Source: an uncultured Lachnospiraceae bacterium (GTDB lineage: Bacteria > Bacillota > Clostridia > Lachnospirales > Lachnospiraceae). Taken from it: 64,000 nt of DNA. This document shows positions 8,819-18,005 of this stretch, in pieces (positions within the stretch are counted from its first letter, which is position 1; every line of letters begins with the position of its first letter). The notes beneath the pieces were generated by a model. The model searched no databases. It was not told the DNA's origin and saw only the letters and a list, made by a program, of their open reading frames with translations. The stretch lies in NCBI GenBank assembly GCA_949840915.1, contig CATKXY010000001.1, positions 62,001-126,000 on the forward strand. Direction: 5' to 3'. A program made the position numbers and the translations under genes.

Positions 8819-10588
8819 GTGGCTGATTTGGAGCAGAGACATTATACCACCGGGGAGTTATTCAGAAGATTTGCTCCTTATTACAGGAAGTACAGAGGAG
8901 CTTTATGTCTGGATTTGTTCTGTGCGGCGCTGACCACCATATGCGAGCTGGTGCTGCCTTTAATTATGCGTTTTATCACCAATGAGGGGATGCGGGATCT
9001 GGCGTCTCTTTCCGTGCGCACGGTAGGGGGGCTGGGGCTTTTATATCTGGCGCTGCGCATTGTGGATGCCTTTGCCGCCTATTATATGGCGGACATGGGA
9101 CATGTGATGGGGGCGAAGATCGAGACGGACATGAGGCGGGACGCTTATCGTCATCTGCAGAGACTCTCCGATACTTATTACAATAATACCAAGGTGGGAC
9201 AGATCATGGGGCGCATCACTAACGATCTGTTCGACGTGACGGAGTTTGCACATCATTGTCCCGAGGAATTTTTTATCGGTTTTGTGAAAATACTCATTTC
9301 TTTTCTGATTCTGGCAGGGATCAATCTGCCGTTGACTCTGATTGTGTTCGCCTGTGTGCCGGTGATGATTGCGGTGTGTATGCCGCTTAATTTTCGGATG
9401 CGCGGAGTCTTCCGTAGCCAGAGGGGGCAGATCGGAGAGCTGAACGCCCGCATTGAGGACAGCCTTCTGGGCCACAAGGTGGTGAAGGCCTTTACGAATG
9501 AGGAGATCGAGAATCACAAATTTGAGCGGGATAACAGTACTTTCTATGACATCAAAAAGCTTTCCTACCGTTATATGGGGCTGTTCCAGACCACTGTGCG
9601 TCTGTTCGACGGGCTGATGTATCTGACTGTGGTGGTGGCGGGTGGCATTTTTATGGTAAACGGGCTGGTAGAGCCGGGAGATCTGGTGGCATATATGCTG
9701 TATGTGACTACCATGATTGCCACCATCAGGCGGATCATAGAGTTTGCGGAGCAGTTTCAGCGGGGAATGACGGGGATTGAGCGTTTCCTGCAGATTATCG
9801 ACGCGGATATCGAGATCTTTGATGAGCCGGGCGCTGTGGAATTAAAGCATCCCCGGGGAAATATCGCGTTTGAGCGGGTGAGCTTCGAGTATCCCGATGA
9901 TCATAACCGGGTGTTCAGAGATTTGAATCTGTGCATCCGTGCGGGAGAAAAGGTCGCCATTGTGGGACCTTCCGGCGGAGGGAAGACCACACTGTGCAAT
10001 CTGATTCCCAGATTTTATGACGTGTCTGAGGGCCGTATTACGCTGGATGGCAAGGACATCAAGCATTTTACACTGAAGAGCCTCAGAAGCAGCATCGGCA
10101 TCGTACAGCAGGATGTATATCTGTTTTCCGGCACGATCTATGAAAATATTGTCTATGGCAGGCCGGACGCATCCCGGGAGGATGTGGTGGAGGCCGCAAA
10201 ACGGGCGGGGGCTCATGAGTTTATTCTGGGGCTGAAAGACGGATATGAGACCTATGTGGGAGAGCGCGGGGTAAAGCTTTCCGGGGGACAGAAGCAGCGC
10301 ATCAGCATTGCCAGAGTCTTTTTGAAAAACCCTCCCATCATTATCCTGGACGAGGCCACCTCAGCGCTGGACAATGAGAGTGAGTTTGCGGTGGCGCAGT
10401 CTCTTGCCAAGCTCTCGGAGGGCCGTACTACGCTGACCATTGCCCACAGGCTTTCCAGCATCCGCAATTCAGACCGGATTCTGGTGCTGACGGAGGATGG
10501 TATCGTGGAGGAGGGGAAGCATCAGGAGCTGCTCAACAAAAAGGGTATTTATTATCATTTCTATGAGACGGCAAACGCTTTGAAATAA
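8819..10588 (+). CDS. ABC exporter, fused permease-ATPase half transporter (MsbA/MDR-like)
   Basis: A 589-residue half transporter. Residues about 20-320 carry six membrane helices with the coupling region typical of type IV ABC exporters. The nucleotide-binding domain follows: Walker A GPSGGGKTT near residue 383, signature LSGGQKQRISIA near 487, Walker B IIILDEATSALD near 506, H-loop AHRLS. The GTG start at 8819 is supported by GAAGGAAAGG just upstream; the ATG at 8815 is out of frame and stops at once. It probably works as a homodimer, since no partner half-transporter is adjacent. The substrate is unknown (lipid, drug or peptide). The metallo-hydrolase gene follows after 24 bp. Confidence 0.88.
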   Translation: MADLEQRHYTTGELFRRFAPYYRKYRGALCLDLFCAALTTICELVLPLIMRFITNEGMRDLASLSVRTVGGLGLLYLALRIVDAFAAYYMADMGHVMGAKIETDMRRDAYRHLQRLSDTYYNNTKVGQIMGRITNDLFDVTEFAHHCPEEFFIGFVKILISFLILAGINLPLTLIVFACVPVMIAVCMPLNFRMRGVFRSQRGQIGELNARIEDSLLGHKVVKAFTNEEIENHKFERDNSTFYDIKKLSYRYMGLFQTTVRLFDGLMYLTVVVAGGIFMVNGLVEPGDLVAYMLYVTTMIATIRRIIEFAEQFQRGMTGIERFLQIIDADIEIFDEPGAVELKHPRGNIAFERVSFEYPDDHNRVFRDLNLCIRAGEKVAIVGPSGGGKTTLCNLIPRFYDVSEGRITLDGKDIKHFTLKSLRSSIGIVQQDVYLFSGTIYENIVYGRPDASREDVVEAAKRAGAHEFILGLKDGYETYVGERGVKLSGGQKQRISIARVFLKNPPIIILDEATSALDNESEFAVAQSLAKLSEGRTTLTIAHRLSSIRNSDRILVLTEDGIVEEGKHQELLNKKGIYYHFYETANALK

Positions 10589-10612
10589 ATAGACGAAAAG
10601 GAGGGGTTTTGC

Positions 10613-12208
10613 ATGAAACTGACGTTTATTGGGGCTGCGCATGAGGTGACCGGGAGCTGCCATTATATGGAGGCGGGCGGCAAACATATGCTGGTAGACT
10701 GCGGCATGGAGCAAGGGGTGAATGTGTTTGAGAACGCACCGCTTCCTGTGGATGAGGCCATGATTGACTATGTGTTCCTCACGCATGCCCATGTGGATCA
10801 TTCCGGTCTGCTGCCGCTTCTTTATTCCAGAGGCTTCCGAGGGCAGGTTTACATGACGGATGCATCGGCGGATCTGTGCAGCATTATGCTTCGTGATTGT
10901 GCACACATTCAGATGATGGAGGCAGAGTGGCGAAACCGCAAGGCCAAGCGAAGCGAGAGCGTGCCTAAACATGATGCGCTGTACACGATGGAGGATGCCG
11001 AGGGCGTGATCAAGCGCATCATTCCCTGCCATTACAATCGGGAGGTGCAGGTCTGTGACAATGTGAAGATCCGTTTCACGGATATCGGACATCTGCTCGG
11101 AAGCTCCAGTATAGAGGTGTGGCTGACGGAGGACGGCCGCACAAAGAAGATCGTATTTTCAGGAGATATCGGAAATAAATATCAGCCTCTTTTGAAGGAT
11201 CCGATCCCCACGGCCCAGGCGGATTATGTGGTGATGGAGTCCACTTATGGAGACAGGCTGCATTCCGCGGAGAAGGTGGATTATGTGAAGGAGCTGGCCG
11301 CCATTCTGCAGGAGACCTTCGACCGGGGCGGCAATGTGGTGATTCCCTCCTTTGCCGTGGGCAGGACGCAGGAGATGCTTTATTTTCTGAGGCAGGTCAA
11401 GGTGGGCCGTATGGTGAAGGGGCATGAGAACTTTCCGGTGTATGTGGACAGTCCCATGGCGGTGGAGGCCACGGAGGTCTTTCACGAGAACCGTATGGAC
11501 TGCTTTGACGGGGAGGCTCTGGCGCTGGTACGGGAGGGCATCAATCCCATCTCCTTTGCAGGGCTGAAGCTGTCCATCACCAGCGAGGAATCCAAGGAGA
11601 TCAATTTTATCGACACGCCAAAGGTGATCATCTCTGCCTCCGGCATGTGTGAGGCGGGCCGTATCAGGCATCATCTGAAGCATAATCTGTGGCGTGAGGA
11701 ATGTACGATCCTGTTTGTGGGTTATCAGGCTGTGGGTACATTGGGCAGGAGTATCGTGGAGGGCGCAAAAGAGGTAAAGCTCTTTGGAGAGTCCATTCAG
11801 GTACGGGCACATATCAAAAAGCTGGTGGGCATGAGCGGTCATGCGGACAAAAACGGTCTGCTTGAGTGGATCGACGCTTTTGAAGAGAAGCCAAAGAAGG
11901 TTTTTGTGGTACACGGGGAGGACGGCGTATGCATGTCCTTTGCGGAATGCTTAAAGATCGAGCACGGGCAGAGAGCGTATGCGCCCTACAGCGGCACAGA
12001 GTTTGATCTGCTGGGCAATCAGTTTCTGTACGAGGCGGAGCCTGTGCATGTCAAGAAGAAAACAAAGCCTGCAAGCGGCGTCTATGCGAGACTGCTGGCT
12101 GCGGGTCAGCGTCTGCTGGCGCTGATTACCAAAAACGACGGTATGCCTAACAAGGACATGGCGAAGTTTGCGGATCAGATCAATTCCCTCTGTGACAAAT
12201 GGGAATAA
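10613..12208 (+). CDS. MBL-fold beta-CASP metallo-hydrolase (RNA-processing type)
   Basis: A 531-residue protein. The metallo-beta-lactamase zinc motif HAHVDH is at residues 58-63, with GHLLGSSSIEV and the beta-strand FSGDIG further on. A beta-CASP insert with VIPSFAVGRTQEML and YVDSPMA follows. Then come ASGMCEAGRIRHHL and the RMMBL zinc-binding end GMSGHADKNGLLEWI plus FVVHGE. This layout matches the YsnF/CPSF-73-like class of beta-CASP hydrolases, known or proposed to cleave RNA. The C-terminal 70 residues are an additional tail. The ribosome binding site is AAGGAGG. The specific substrate is not known. Confidence 0.85.
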   Translation: MKLTFIGAAHEVTGSCHYMEAGGKHMLVDCGMEQGVNVFENAPLPVDEAMIDYVFLTHAHVDHSGLLPLLYSRGFRGQVYMTDASADLCSIMLRDCAHIQMMEAEWRNRKAKRSESVPKHDALYTMEDAEGVIKRIIPCHYNREVQVCDNVKIRFTDIGHLLGSSSIEVWLTEDGRTKKIVFSGDIGNKYQPLLKDPIPTAQADYVVMESTYGDRLHSAEKVDYVKELAAILQETFDRGGNVVIPSFAVGRTQEMLYFLRQVKVGRMVKGHENFPVYVDSPMAVEATEVFHENRMDCFDGEALALVREGINPISFAGLKLSITSEESKEINFIDTPKVIISASGMCEAGRIRHHLKHNLWREECTILFVGYQAVGTLGRSIVEGAKEVKLFGESIQVRAHIKKLVGMSGHADKNGLLEWIDAFEEKPKKVFVVHGEDGVCMSFAECLKIEHGQRAYAPYSGTEFDLLGNQFLYEAEPVHVKKKTKPASGVYARLLAAGQRLLALITKNDGMPNKDMAKFADQINSLCDKWE

Positions 12209-12223
12209 AGGAATAGGAGAATA

Positions 12224-13072
12224 ATGAGCTACGCGGATACTTTATTTATCAATATGTGCAGGGATATTCTGGAAAACGGAACCAGCACTGAGGGGGAGAA
12301 AGTGAGGCCCCACTGGCCGGACGGGACGCCCGCCTATACGATCAAGCGTTTCGGTGTGGTGAACCGGTATGATCTGCGGAAGGAGTTCCCGATCATGACG
12401 CTGCGCCGTACGGCGCTGAAATCAGCTACGGACGAGATTTTGTGGATATGGCAGAAAAAGTCCAACAATATCCATGATCTGCACAGTCATATCTGGGATG
12501 AGTGGGCGGACGAGGACGGAAGCATCGGCAAAGCCTACGGTTATCAGCTTGGGGTGAGACATCAGTACCGGGAGGGCATGATGGATCAGGTTGACCGGGT
12601 GATCTATGACCTGAAGAACAATCCCTTCAGCCGCCGGATCATGACGAATATCTATGTGCATCAGGATCTGCATGAGATGAATCTCTATCCGTGCGCTTAC
12701 AGCATGACCTTCAATGTGACTCAGAGGCCGGGAGAGGAGAGGCTTACTCTCAATGCGATCCTGAATCAGCGCTCTCAGGACGTGCTGGCTGCGAACAACT
12801 GGAACGTAGTGCAGTACGCCGTGCTGATCCATATGCTGGCGCAGGTCTGTGACATGTATGTGGGAGAGTTTGTCCATGTGATCGCGGACGCTCATATCTA
12901 TGACAGGCATGTGCCCATCATTCGGGAGCTGATAGACAGGGAGCCCAGGCCGGCACCTGCGTTCTGGCTGAATCCTGATGTCCGGGATTTTTATGAATTT
13001 ACCAGAAATGATGTGAGGGTGGACCACTATGAGACGGGGGAGCAGATCACGGACATTCCCATCGCTATCTGA
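12224..13072 (+). CDS. thyA: Thymidylate synthase
   Basis: A 282-residue ThyA-type enzyme converting dUMP and methylene-tetrahydrofolate to dTMP and dihydrofolate. The catalytic Cys157 lies in YPCAYS, a variant found in Firmicutes in place of PPCH. The dUMP-binding stretch QRSQDVLAANNWNV and the end segment HIYDRHVPIIREL are present. Start ATG 12224 is preceded by AATAGGAGA. The next gene encodes dihydrofolate reductase, which recycles the dihydrofolate made here, so the pair forms a functional unit. Confidence 0.95.
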   Translation: MSYADTLFINMCRDILENGTSTEGEKVRPHWPDGTPAYTIKRFGVVNRYDLRKEFPIMTLRRTALKSATDEILWIWQKKSNNIHDLHSHIWDEWADEDGSIGKAYGYQLGVRHQYREGMMDQVDRVIYDLKNNPFSRRIMTNIYVHQDLHEMNLYPCAYSMTFNVTQRPGEERLTLNAILNQRSQDVLAANNWNVVQYAVLIHMLAQVCDMYVGEFVHVIADAHIYDRHVPIIRELIDREPRPAPAFWLNPDVRDFYEFTRNDVRVDHYETGEQITDIPIAI

Positions 13073-13108
13073 TCAAAGACAAAATCAGGTTTACAGGAGG
13101 TATACAGA

Positions 13109-13600
13109 ATGAACATTATCACAGCGGTGGACCGCAATTGGGCTATCGGCAGCAAAAATGATCTGTTGATCCGCATTCCCAACGACCACAAACATTTCAG
13201 GGAGGAGACCACAGGCAAAGTGGTGGTGCTGGGGAGAAAGACGCTGGAGACCTTTCCCCAGGGGCTGCCCTTAAAGAACCGCACCAATATCATCCTCTCT
13301 ACCAATCCGCAGTATCAAGTGAAAGATGCCATAGTGGTACATTCCGTAGAAGAGCTTATGGAAGAGCTGAAAGCATATCGGGACGAGGATATCTATGTCA
13401 TCGGAGGCGAGAGTGTCTACAGGCAGCTCCTGCCCTACTGCAGTGTGGCGCATATCACCAAAATAGACCATGCCTATGAGGCTGACGCCTATTTTCCGGA
13501 TCTGGATGCGGACGGAGAATGGGAGATCACGGCGGACAGTGAGGAGCAGACCTATTTTGATATTCCTTATCAATTCGTAAAATATGAGAGGAAATCCTAG
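13109..13600 (+). CDS. dfrA: Dihydrofolate reductase
   Basis: A 163-residue enzyme reducing dihydrofolate with NADPH. The N-terminus MNIITAVDRNWAIG with the following KNDLLIRIPNDHKHFRE is the family substrate-binding loop. GKVVVLGRKTLETFP and IYVIGGESVYRQLLP are the NADPH-binding segments. Length is standard. It starts 36 bp after thyA with ACAGGAGG upstream. In place of the usual Trp-containing LPW, this protein has LIRIP, a common clostridial variant. The chromosomal pairing with thyA argues for the housekeeping enzyme rather than a resistance cassette. Confidence 0.94.
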   Translation: MNIITAVDRNWAIGSKNDLLIRIPNDHKHFREETTGKVVVLGRKTLETFPQGLPLKNRTNIILSTNPQYQVKDAIVVHSVEELMEELKAYRDEDIYVIGGESVYRQLLPYCSVAHITKIDHAYEADAYFPDLDADGEWEITADSEEQTYFDIPYQFVKYERKS

Positions 13601-13635
13601 CGGGAGAGCAGCGGGGGACCGGGAGGAAGCTTGGA

Positions 13636-14571
13636 ATGATATTCTATGGAGTCGGGAAGCACCGGGGGCGGGTGTCGCTGGCAGGACTTTTGATATGCGG
13701 TATGCTGGCGGGCTGCGGTGAGCGGGATAGAGATATGGAGGAGCTTGTCTCCAAAGAGCCTGTTGTAAGCGCGTCTGTCTCAGAGGAGTCCGTTTCAAGC
13801 GAGTTTGACTTTGAGGAGCTGCAGCAGGAGCTGCTGGCGTGGTATGAGACGCTTACGGAGGAGGATTTTGCTGCCGCAAAAACCGTAGAGGAACTGACGA
13901 CGGACGATTTCCTGATAAGGCAGCTTGTCCTTTTGGGAGATTTGCCCGAGGCACGGGTGAAGATTTACGGCGAGTTGAGCGATGGGTGTCTGCTGATCTT
14001 GGAGCATCAGGGGCAGCGGCATGCCTTTGTCAAAGACTTTCTCACGCCCCGGGCAGTACTGCCGGAATTCTGTGTATATGATTATGACGGCGACCGGACT
14101 GTGGAGGTCGGTATGATCTGTTATGTGTTCTCCGGAACGGGAGTTGCGATCAGGGATTTCTCTGTCTTTGACTCTGTGGAGGAGGATTTTGACACACTTT
14201 ATACCATGCCTGAGGAAGAAGAGCTCCGGGCCTGCGATCAGGTCTGGTGGAGTTATGAGGAGCATGTTCTGAGGATCGGGGTAGCTGATGAATATGAGGA
14301 ACATTCACTCAAGGATACGCCCTTTGCCGGGATGGGCATCAAGGGGCTGGCACTGGGAAACATAACGGAGTTTTCTTTTGGAGAGTCCGGGGAGGTGTAT
14401 TGTGATGTGAGGCTGGCGTTAGCTCTGGAGGAGCAGGTGACGCCGTTTCTGCTGGAAGAGATGGGGACATTGTATGACGGCGCAGTTTTGTGGAATATCA
14501 ATAATGTCTGTTTTCAGGTGCATTACGATGGTGCCGGTGTATTCCGGACGGACGGAATTTCTCTGAGATAA
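13636..14571 (+). CDS. Putative lipoprotein of unknown function
   Basis: A 311-residue protein with a basic N-terminus, a hydrophobic stretch and a lipobox LAGC ending at about residue 32, so it should be lipid-anchored outside the membrane. The mature part is strongly acidic (many Glu and Asp), beginning with a low-complexity linker of E, S and V. It contains YDYDGDRTVEVGMICYVFSG, resembling FG-GAP/VCBS-like repeats or periplasmic calcium-binding loops. No family was recognised. GGGAGGAAGC lies upstream of ATG 13636. It follows dfrA by 35 bp and may be the last gene of that unit, with ilvE having its own promoter. Confidence 0.65.
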   Translation: MIFYGVGKHRGRVSLAGLLICGMLAGCGERDRDMEELVSKEPVVSASVSEESVSSEFDFEELQQELLAWYETLTEEDFAAAKTVEELTTDDFLIRQLVLLGDLPEARVKIYGELSDGCLLILEHQGQRHAFVKDFLTPRAVLPEFCVYDYDGDRTVEVGMICYVFSGTGVAIRDFSVFDSVEEDFDTLYTMPEEEELRACDQVWWSYEEHVLRIGVADEYEEHSLKDTPFAGMGIKGLALGNITEFSFGESGEVYCDVRLALALEEQVTPFLLEEMGTLYDGAVLWNINNVCFQVHYDGAGVFRTDGISLR

Positions 14572-14580
14572 TGAGAGATA

Positions 14581-14609
14581 TTGACTTTTTTTGCCAAAAG
14601 TATGATAAT
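14581..14609 (+). promoter_or_regulatory. Putative sigma-A promoter for ilvE
   Basis: TTGACT at 14581-14586 and GATAAT at 14604-14609 with a 17-bp spacer, between the lipoprotein stop and ilvE. Confidence 0.6.
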
Positions 14610-14656
14610 AAGAAAAATATTTTTATGATAAGTATTTCAGAAAGAAGGAAAAGCCG

Positions 14657-15682
14657 ATGGAAAAAAAGAATATTGACTGGAGTAATCTTGGATTTGGTTA
14701 CATTCAGACTGACAAGAGATATGTGTCTAATTTTAAGGATGGAGCGTGGGATGCGGGCGCGCTCAGCGATGACGCCAATGTGGTGCTCAACGAGTGTGCG
14801 GGTGTGCTGCAGTATGCGCAGACAGTCTTTGAGGGCCTGAAGGCATATACCACTGAGGACGGACATATTGTGACCTTCCGTCCTGATCTGAATGCAGCCA
14901 GAATGGCCGATTCTGCGGCCAGATTAGAGATGCCTGTGTTTCCCGAGGAGCGTTTTGTGGATGCGGTGACCCAAGTGGTGGCGGCAAATGCGGCGTATGT
15001 GCCTCCCTATGGCAGCGGCGCCACTCTGTATGTGCGGCCCTATCTGTTTGGCACGAATCCCGTCATCGGCGTGAAGCCTGCGGACGAGTTCCAGTTCCGC
15101 ATATTCTGTACGCCGGTGGGACCTTATTTTAAGGGCGGAGTCAAGCCCCTGACTATCTGCGTCAGCGACTTTGACCGTGCGGCGCCCCATGGTACTGGTC
15201 ATATCAAGGCCGGACTGAACTATGCCATGAGCCTTCATGCCATTGTGTCGGCACATAAGGCCGGATTTGATGAAAATATGTATCTCGATCCCGGCACGCG
15301 CAGTAAAGTGGAGGAGACCGGCGGAGCCAATTTCCTTTTTGTGACCGGGGACGGCAAGGTGGTAACGCCCAAATCCGACAGTATTCTTCCCTCCATCACG
15401 CGCCGTTCTCTTGTATATGTGGCCAAGGAGTATCTTGGACTCGAGGTGGAGGAGAGAGAAGTGCTCCTGGAGGAAGTGAAGGATTTTGCCGAGTGCGGAC
15501 TCTGCGGAACCGCGGCTGTCATCTCTCCCGTGGGCAGAATCGTGGATCACGGCAGAGAGATTTGCCTGCCCAGCGGCATGACTGCCATGGGTCCTGTGAC
15601 ACAGAAACTCTATGACACGCTGACCGGTATCCAGATGGGCCGCATTGAGGCGCCCAAGGGATGGATCCATGTGATAGTATAA
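14657..15682 (+). CDS. ilvE: Branched-chain amino acid aminotransferase (PLP fold type IV)
   Basis: A 341-residue aminotransferase for the last step of Leu, Ile and Val synthesis. The PLP-binding Lys184 is in GHIKAGLNYA. The segments VLQYAQTVFEGLKAY, TLYVRPYLFG and EVEEREVLLEEVKDFAECGLCGTAAVISPVG are typical of the class IV long (BCAT group II-like) enzymes. AGAAAGGAAAAG lies before the ATG. No T-box or leader-peptide attenuator is visible in the 85 bp before the gene. It stands alone, outside any ilv-leu cluster. Confidence 0.93.
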   Translation: MEKKNIDWSNLGFGYIQTDKRYVSNFKDGAWDAGALSDDANVVLNECAGVLQYAQTVFEGLKAYTTEDGHIVTFRPDLNAARMADSAARLEMPVFPEERFVDAVTQVVAANAAYVPPYGSGATLYVRPYLFGTNPVIGVKPADEFQFRIFCTPVGPYFKGGVKPLTICVSDFDRAAPHGTGHIKAGLNYAMSLHAIVSAHKAGFDENMYLDPGTRSKVEETGGANFLFVTGDGKVVTPKSDSILPSITRRSLVYVAKEYLGLEVEEREVLLEEVKDFAECGLCGTAAVISPVGRIVDHGREICLPSGMTAMGPVTQKLYDTLTGIQMGRIEAPKGWIHVIV

Positions 15683-15700
15683 GATTGACATGCATAAGAG

Positions 15701-15740
15701 CCTGCGTATCTCCGGTGCCAGATCAACGGAGATACGCGGG
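15701..15740 (+). terminator. Hairpin terminator after ilvE
   Basis: An 11-bp perfect stem (15704-15714 with 15727-15737), extended to 14 bp with wobble, and a 12-nt loop. The following sequence is CCCTTTCC, so the U tract is weak. Confidence 0.6.
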
Positions 15741-15858
15741 CCCTTTCCAATTTATGGAAGCAAATGAGTCGTATTATGTCGAAAAATGGAAAATTTGCTG
15801 AAAATTATACCATTTAATATAAGTAAGCAAAAAATATAAATTTTTTTAAGAAAATGTG

Positions 15859-15887
15859 TTGACAAATGTCGGGAAAGCTGTTATAGT
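15859..15887 (+). promoter_or_regulatory. Near-consensus sigma-A promoter
   Basis: TTGACA at 15859-15864, 17-bp spacer, TATAGT at 15882-15887. No intact gene begins within the next 500 bp, so it drives the uncharacterised transcript at about 15893-16325. Confidence 0.8.
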
Positions 15888-15892
15888 AACAT

Positions 15893-16325
15893 TAACAACA
15901 AACAAGAGATAAAAAACTAAAAAATCTAAAGAAAAGGAGGTACGGTCCACCTAACACGATAATTTAAAATTAGAATATCTTCCATTGAAGTACCAAGGAG
16001 TTGAGTTACAAGGGCATTTCCCCTGAAGAAAGATTCACATAGATTAATCGAGTACACAGAAGAAAAAGTAGCGCATTACCAATGAATACTTAACCATTTG
16101 GGACGTTACAGTATCCGATACGAATGAAGAGTGGAAAGAGTACAATGGAGAAAATGGAAGGTACAAAAAACTGAATAAGGTTCCAAGATCTAAAAGAGCA
16201 CTAAAAAAGTAGATAAAATGATATTGTTAAGACAAAAGATAATAAAGAAAGAGAGGTAGCATTCCATTGGATAGCATAGTCTGAGAGAGCGTATTGACGG
16301 TGAAGTCGATACGCTCTCTTGCATT
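15893..16325 (+). ncRNA. Candidate non-coding RNA or decayed small gene
   Basis: This AT- and purine-rich stretch of about 430 nt begins seven bases after a strong promoter and ends at a strong hairpin. A good Shine-Dalgarno sequence (AAGGAGGT at 15934-15941) is present, but no ATG, GTG or TTG start follows at a usable distance. Three short open stretches lie one after another in different frames: about 23 codons ending near 16025, about 28 codons ending near 16085, and about 46 codons ending TAG near 16212. They could be joined by single-base shifts, which suggests a decayed small gene. A structured RNA is the alternative. No known RNA family was recognised. The remaining gap up to nagZ (16326-16452) shows no clear promoter. 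Confidence 0.45.
16283..16320 (+). terminator. Strong hairpin ending the 15.9-16.3 kb transcript
   Basis: A stem of about 15 bp: 16284-16298 pairs with 16305-16319, with a GGTGAA loop at 16299-16304. Only a short, interrupted T run follows. Confidence 0.6.
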
Positions 16326-16452
16326 GTGTATCCGAATGTTCCGGGGGACATTTTTTAAATTTTCATAAAGAAAGATTTAGCAGTAGAAAAATGTCGAAAA
16401 GTAATGTATGATGGAAAGCGGATAGCATAGATAGCATTGAAGGAGCGGCAGT

Positions 16453-17775
16453 ATGGAGCAGAATACACAATTACAGCAGGAGAAGCGGGAAACGAGAAGA
16501 AAGCGCCGCATACGAAATCAGATTCTGGCCTATGCTGCGGTGGCTGCGTTTGTTATAGCGTTCGCAGCGGGAATTGTTTTTGGCGTACATTATCTGACAA
16601 AGGAGAGCCGCAGGCAGGAACAGCAAAAGCAGGATCAGGTAGACCAGGTTCTGGGGGAAGAGGAAAGTATTGAAGAGTCAGCGAAAGAGTCTGAGACGGT
16701 ACCTGAGGTCGTTGAACTGACGCCCGAGCAGAAACTGGATGATATTGTCAATGCGGGCATTGAAGTGATGCCGTTAGAGGATAAGGTGGCGGGACTTTTC
16801 ATCGTCACGCCTGAGTCCATCACGGGAGTGACCACTGCCGTGAAAGCGGGAGACGGCACCAAGGAAGCTCTGACAAGGTATTCGGTGGGCGGAATCATAT
16901 ATCGTACCAAAAATATACAAAATGCGGAACAATTTAAGGAAATGATTGAAACCACGAAACTCTATTCCAATTATCCGCTGTTTATAGCAGTGGAGGATGA
17001 GGGCGGCAGCATCAGTCCGCTGGCGGAAAAGGGTTTGACGGATAAGCAGGAAGGCGCCGCAGCCCTCGCCGGGAACGGCGGAGCCGACAAGGCTTATGCG
17101 GCGGGCGCTGCCATAGGCGGTTATCTGAAGGAATATGGGTTTAATCTGAATCTGGCTCCGGTGGCGGATCTGAACAGTGTGGATAATTCTGTTATGAAGG
17201 ATCGTGCCTATGGTTCCGAGGCGGAAAAAGTAAGTCCTTATGTCGCCTCCATGGTGCAGGGATTGAAGGAGCAGCAGATCACCGCGTGTCTCAAGCATTT
17301 CCCCGGCATGGGGAGCACGGACCAGGACACGGATGAGGGACTTGCCTCCACGGACAGAAGCGCCGAGGATTTCAAGGCCAATGAGTTTGCGGTATTCCAG
17401 GCCGGAATAGAGGCCGGGGCAGATATGGTGATGGTGAGCCACATGGCAGCGCCCTCACTGGCCGGCGACAACACTCCCTGCTCCATGTCGGCTGCGGTGG
17501 TGACAGATCTGCTGCGCCGGGAGATGGGTTTTGACGGTGTGATCATCACAGACTCCATGAGTATAGCTGCGGTCTCCGATTATTATGAGGCGGGCGAGGC
17601 AGCAGTGCTGGCGCTGCGCGCAGGCTGCGATATGATTCTGATGCCGGAGGATTTTGAGAAAGCGTATAACGGTGTTCTGGAGGCTGTGCAGACCGGTGCG
17701 ATCTCCGAAGAGCGCATAAACGATTCCCTGAGAAGAGTGTACCGGATCAAATATGCGGATAGAGTTGCCGAGTAA
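16453..17775 (+). CDS. nagZ: Beta-N-acetylhexosaminidase, GH3 (NagZ-like), membrane-anchored
   Basis: A 440-residue glycoside hydrolase family 3 protein. Residues 1-55 are a basic N-terminus plus one membrane helix, then an acidic Gln/Glu-rich linker to about residue 95. The catalytic domain has the flexible-loop motif KHFPGMGSTDQDTDEG that carries the catalytic His, and the nucleophile Asp367 in IITDSMSIAAV. The likely reaction is release of N-acetylglucosamine from cell-wall fragments or other beta-linked glycans at the outer face of the membrane. Many clostridial homologues have the same anchored layout. AAGGAGCGGC precedes the ATG. A shared hairpin separates it from the tRNA gene on the other strand. 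Confidence 0.88.
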   Translation: MEQNTQLQQEKRETRRKRRIRNQILAYAAVAAFVIAFAAGIVFGVHYLTKESRRQEQQKQDQVDQVLGEEESIEESAKESETVPEVVELTPEQKLDDIVNAGIEVMPLEDKVAGLFIVTPESITGVTTAVKAGDGTKEALTRYSVGGIIYRTKNIQNAEQFKEMIETTKLYSNYPLFIAVEDEGGSISPLAEKGLTDKQEGAAALAGNGGADKAYAAGAAIGGYLKEYGFNLNLAPVADLNSVDNSVMKDRAYGSEAEKVSPYVASMVQGLKEQQITACLKHFPGMGSTDQDTDEGLASTDRSAEDFKANEFAVFQAGIEAGADMVMVSHMAAPSLAGDNTPCSMSAAVVTDLLRREMGFDGVIITDSMSIAAVSDYYEAGEAAVLALRAGCDMILMPEDFEKAYNGVLEAVQTGAISEERINDSLRRVYRIKYADRVAE

Positions 17776-17806
17776 CGGCTGATTAACGGCTATCATAGAT
17801 AGACAG

Positions 17807-17840
17807 AAAATGGGCTGCCTTACACTTTAAGGCAGCCCAT
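17807..17840 (-). terminator. Terminator of tRNA-Gly, between convergent nagZ and tRNA
   Basis: A 10-bp perfect stem (17811-17820 with 17830-17839) and 9-nt loop. On the minus strand it is followed by TTTTC, so it terminates tRNA transcription. It may also stop nagZ transcripts arriving on the + strand. Confidence 0.75.
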
Positions 17841-17846
17841 ACAAAA

Positions 17847-17918
<72 letters not shown>

Positions 17919-17949
17919 ATATCCGGTAATGTACTTACGAACAAAAAGA

Positions 17950-17978
17950 ATTATACTATAGGAATACCGGGATGTCAA
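17950..17978 (-). promoter_or_regulatory. Consensus sigma-A promoter for tRNA-Gly
   Basis: On the minus strand, TTGACA (17978-17973), a 17-bp spacer and TATAAT (17955-17950), both perfect matches. Confidence 0.85.
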
Positions 17979-18005
17979 CTATTAAATTTTTATTGGAAAT
18001 ATCCG

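Noticed and set aside
16101-16123. GGGACGTTAC resembling the 5' end of tmRNA (ssrA)
   Set aside because: The match is only about ten bases; no partner 3' end with a CCA, no tag-peptide frame ending in Ala-Ala, and the sequence runs into the hairpin and nagZ.
16269-16430. Direct repeat GGATAGCATAG at 16269-16279 and 16420-16430
   Set aside because: Eleven bases only, with no matching inverted repeat or target-site features; not enough for a mobile-element scar.
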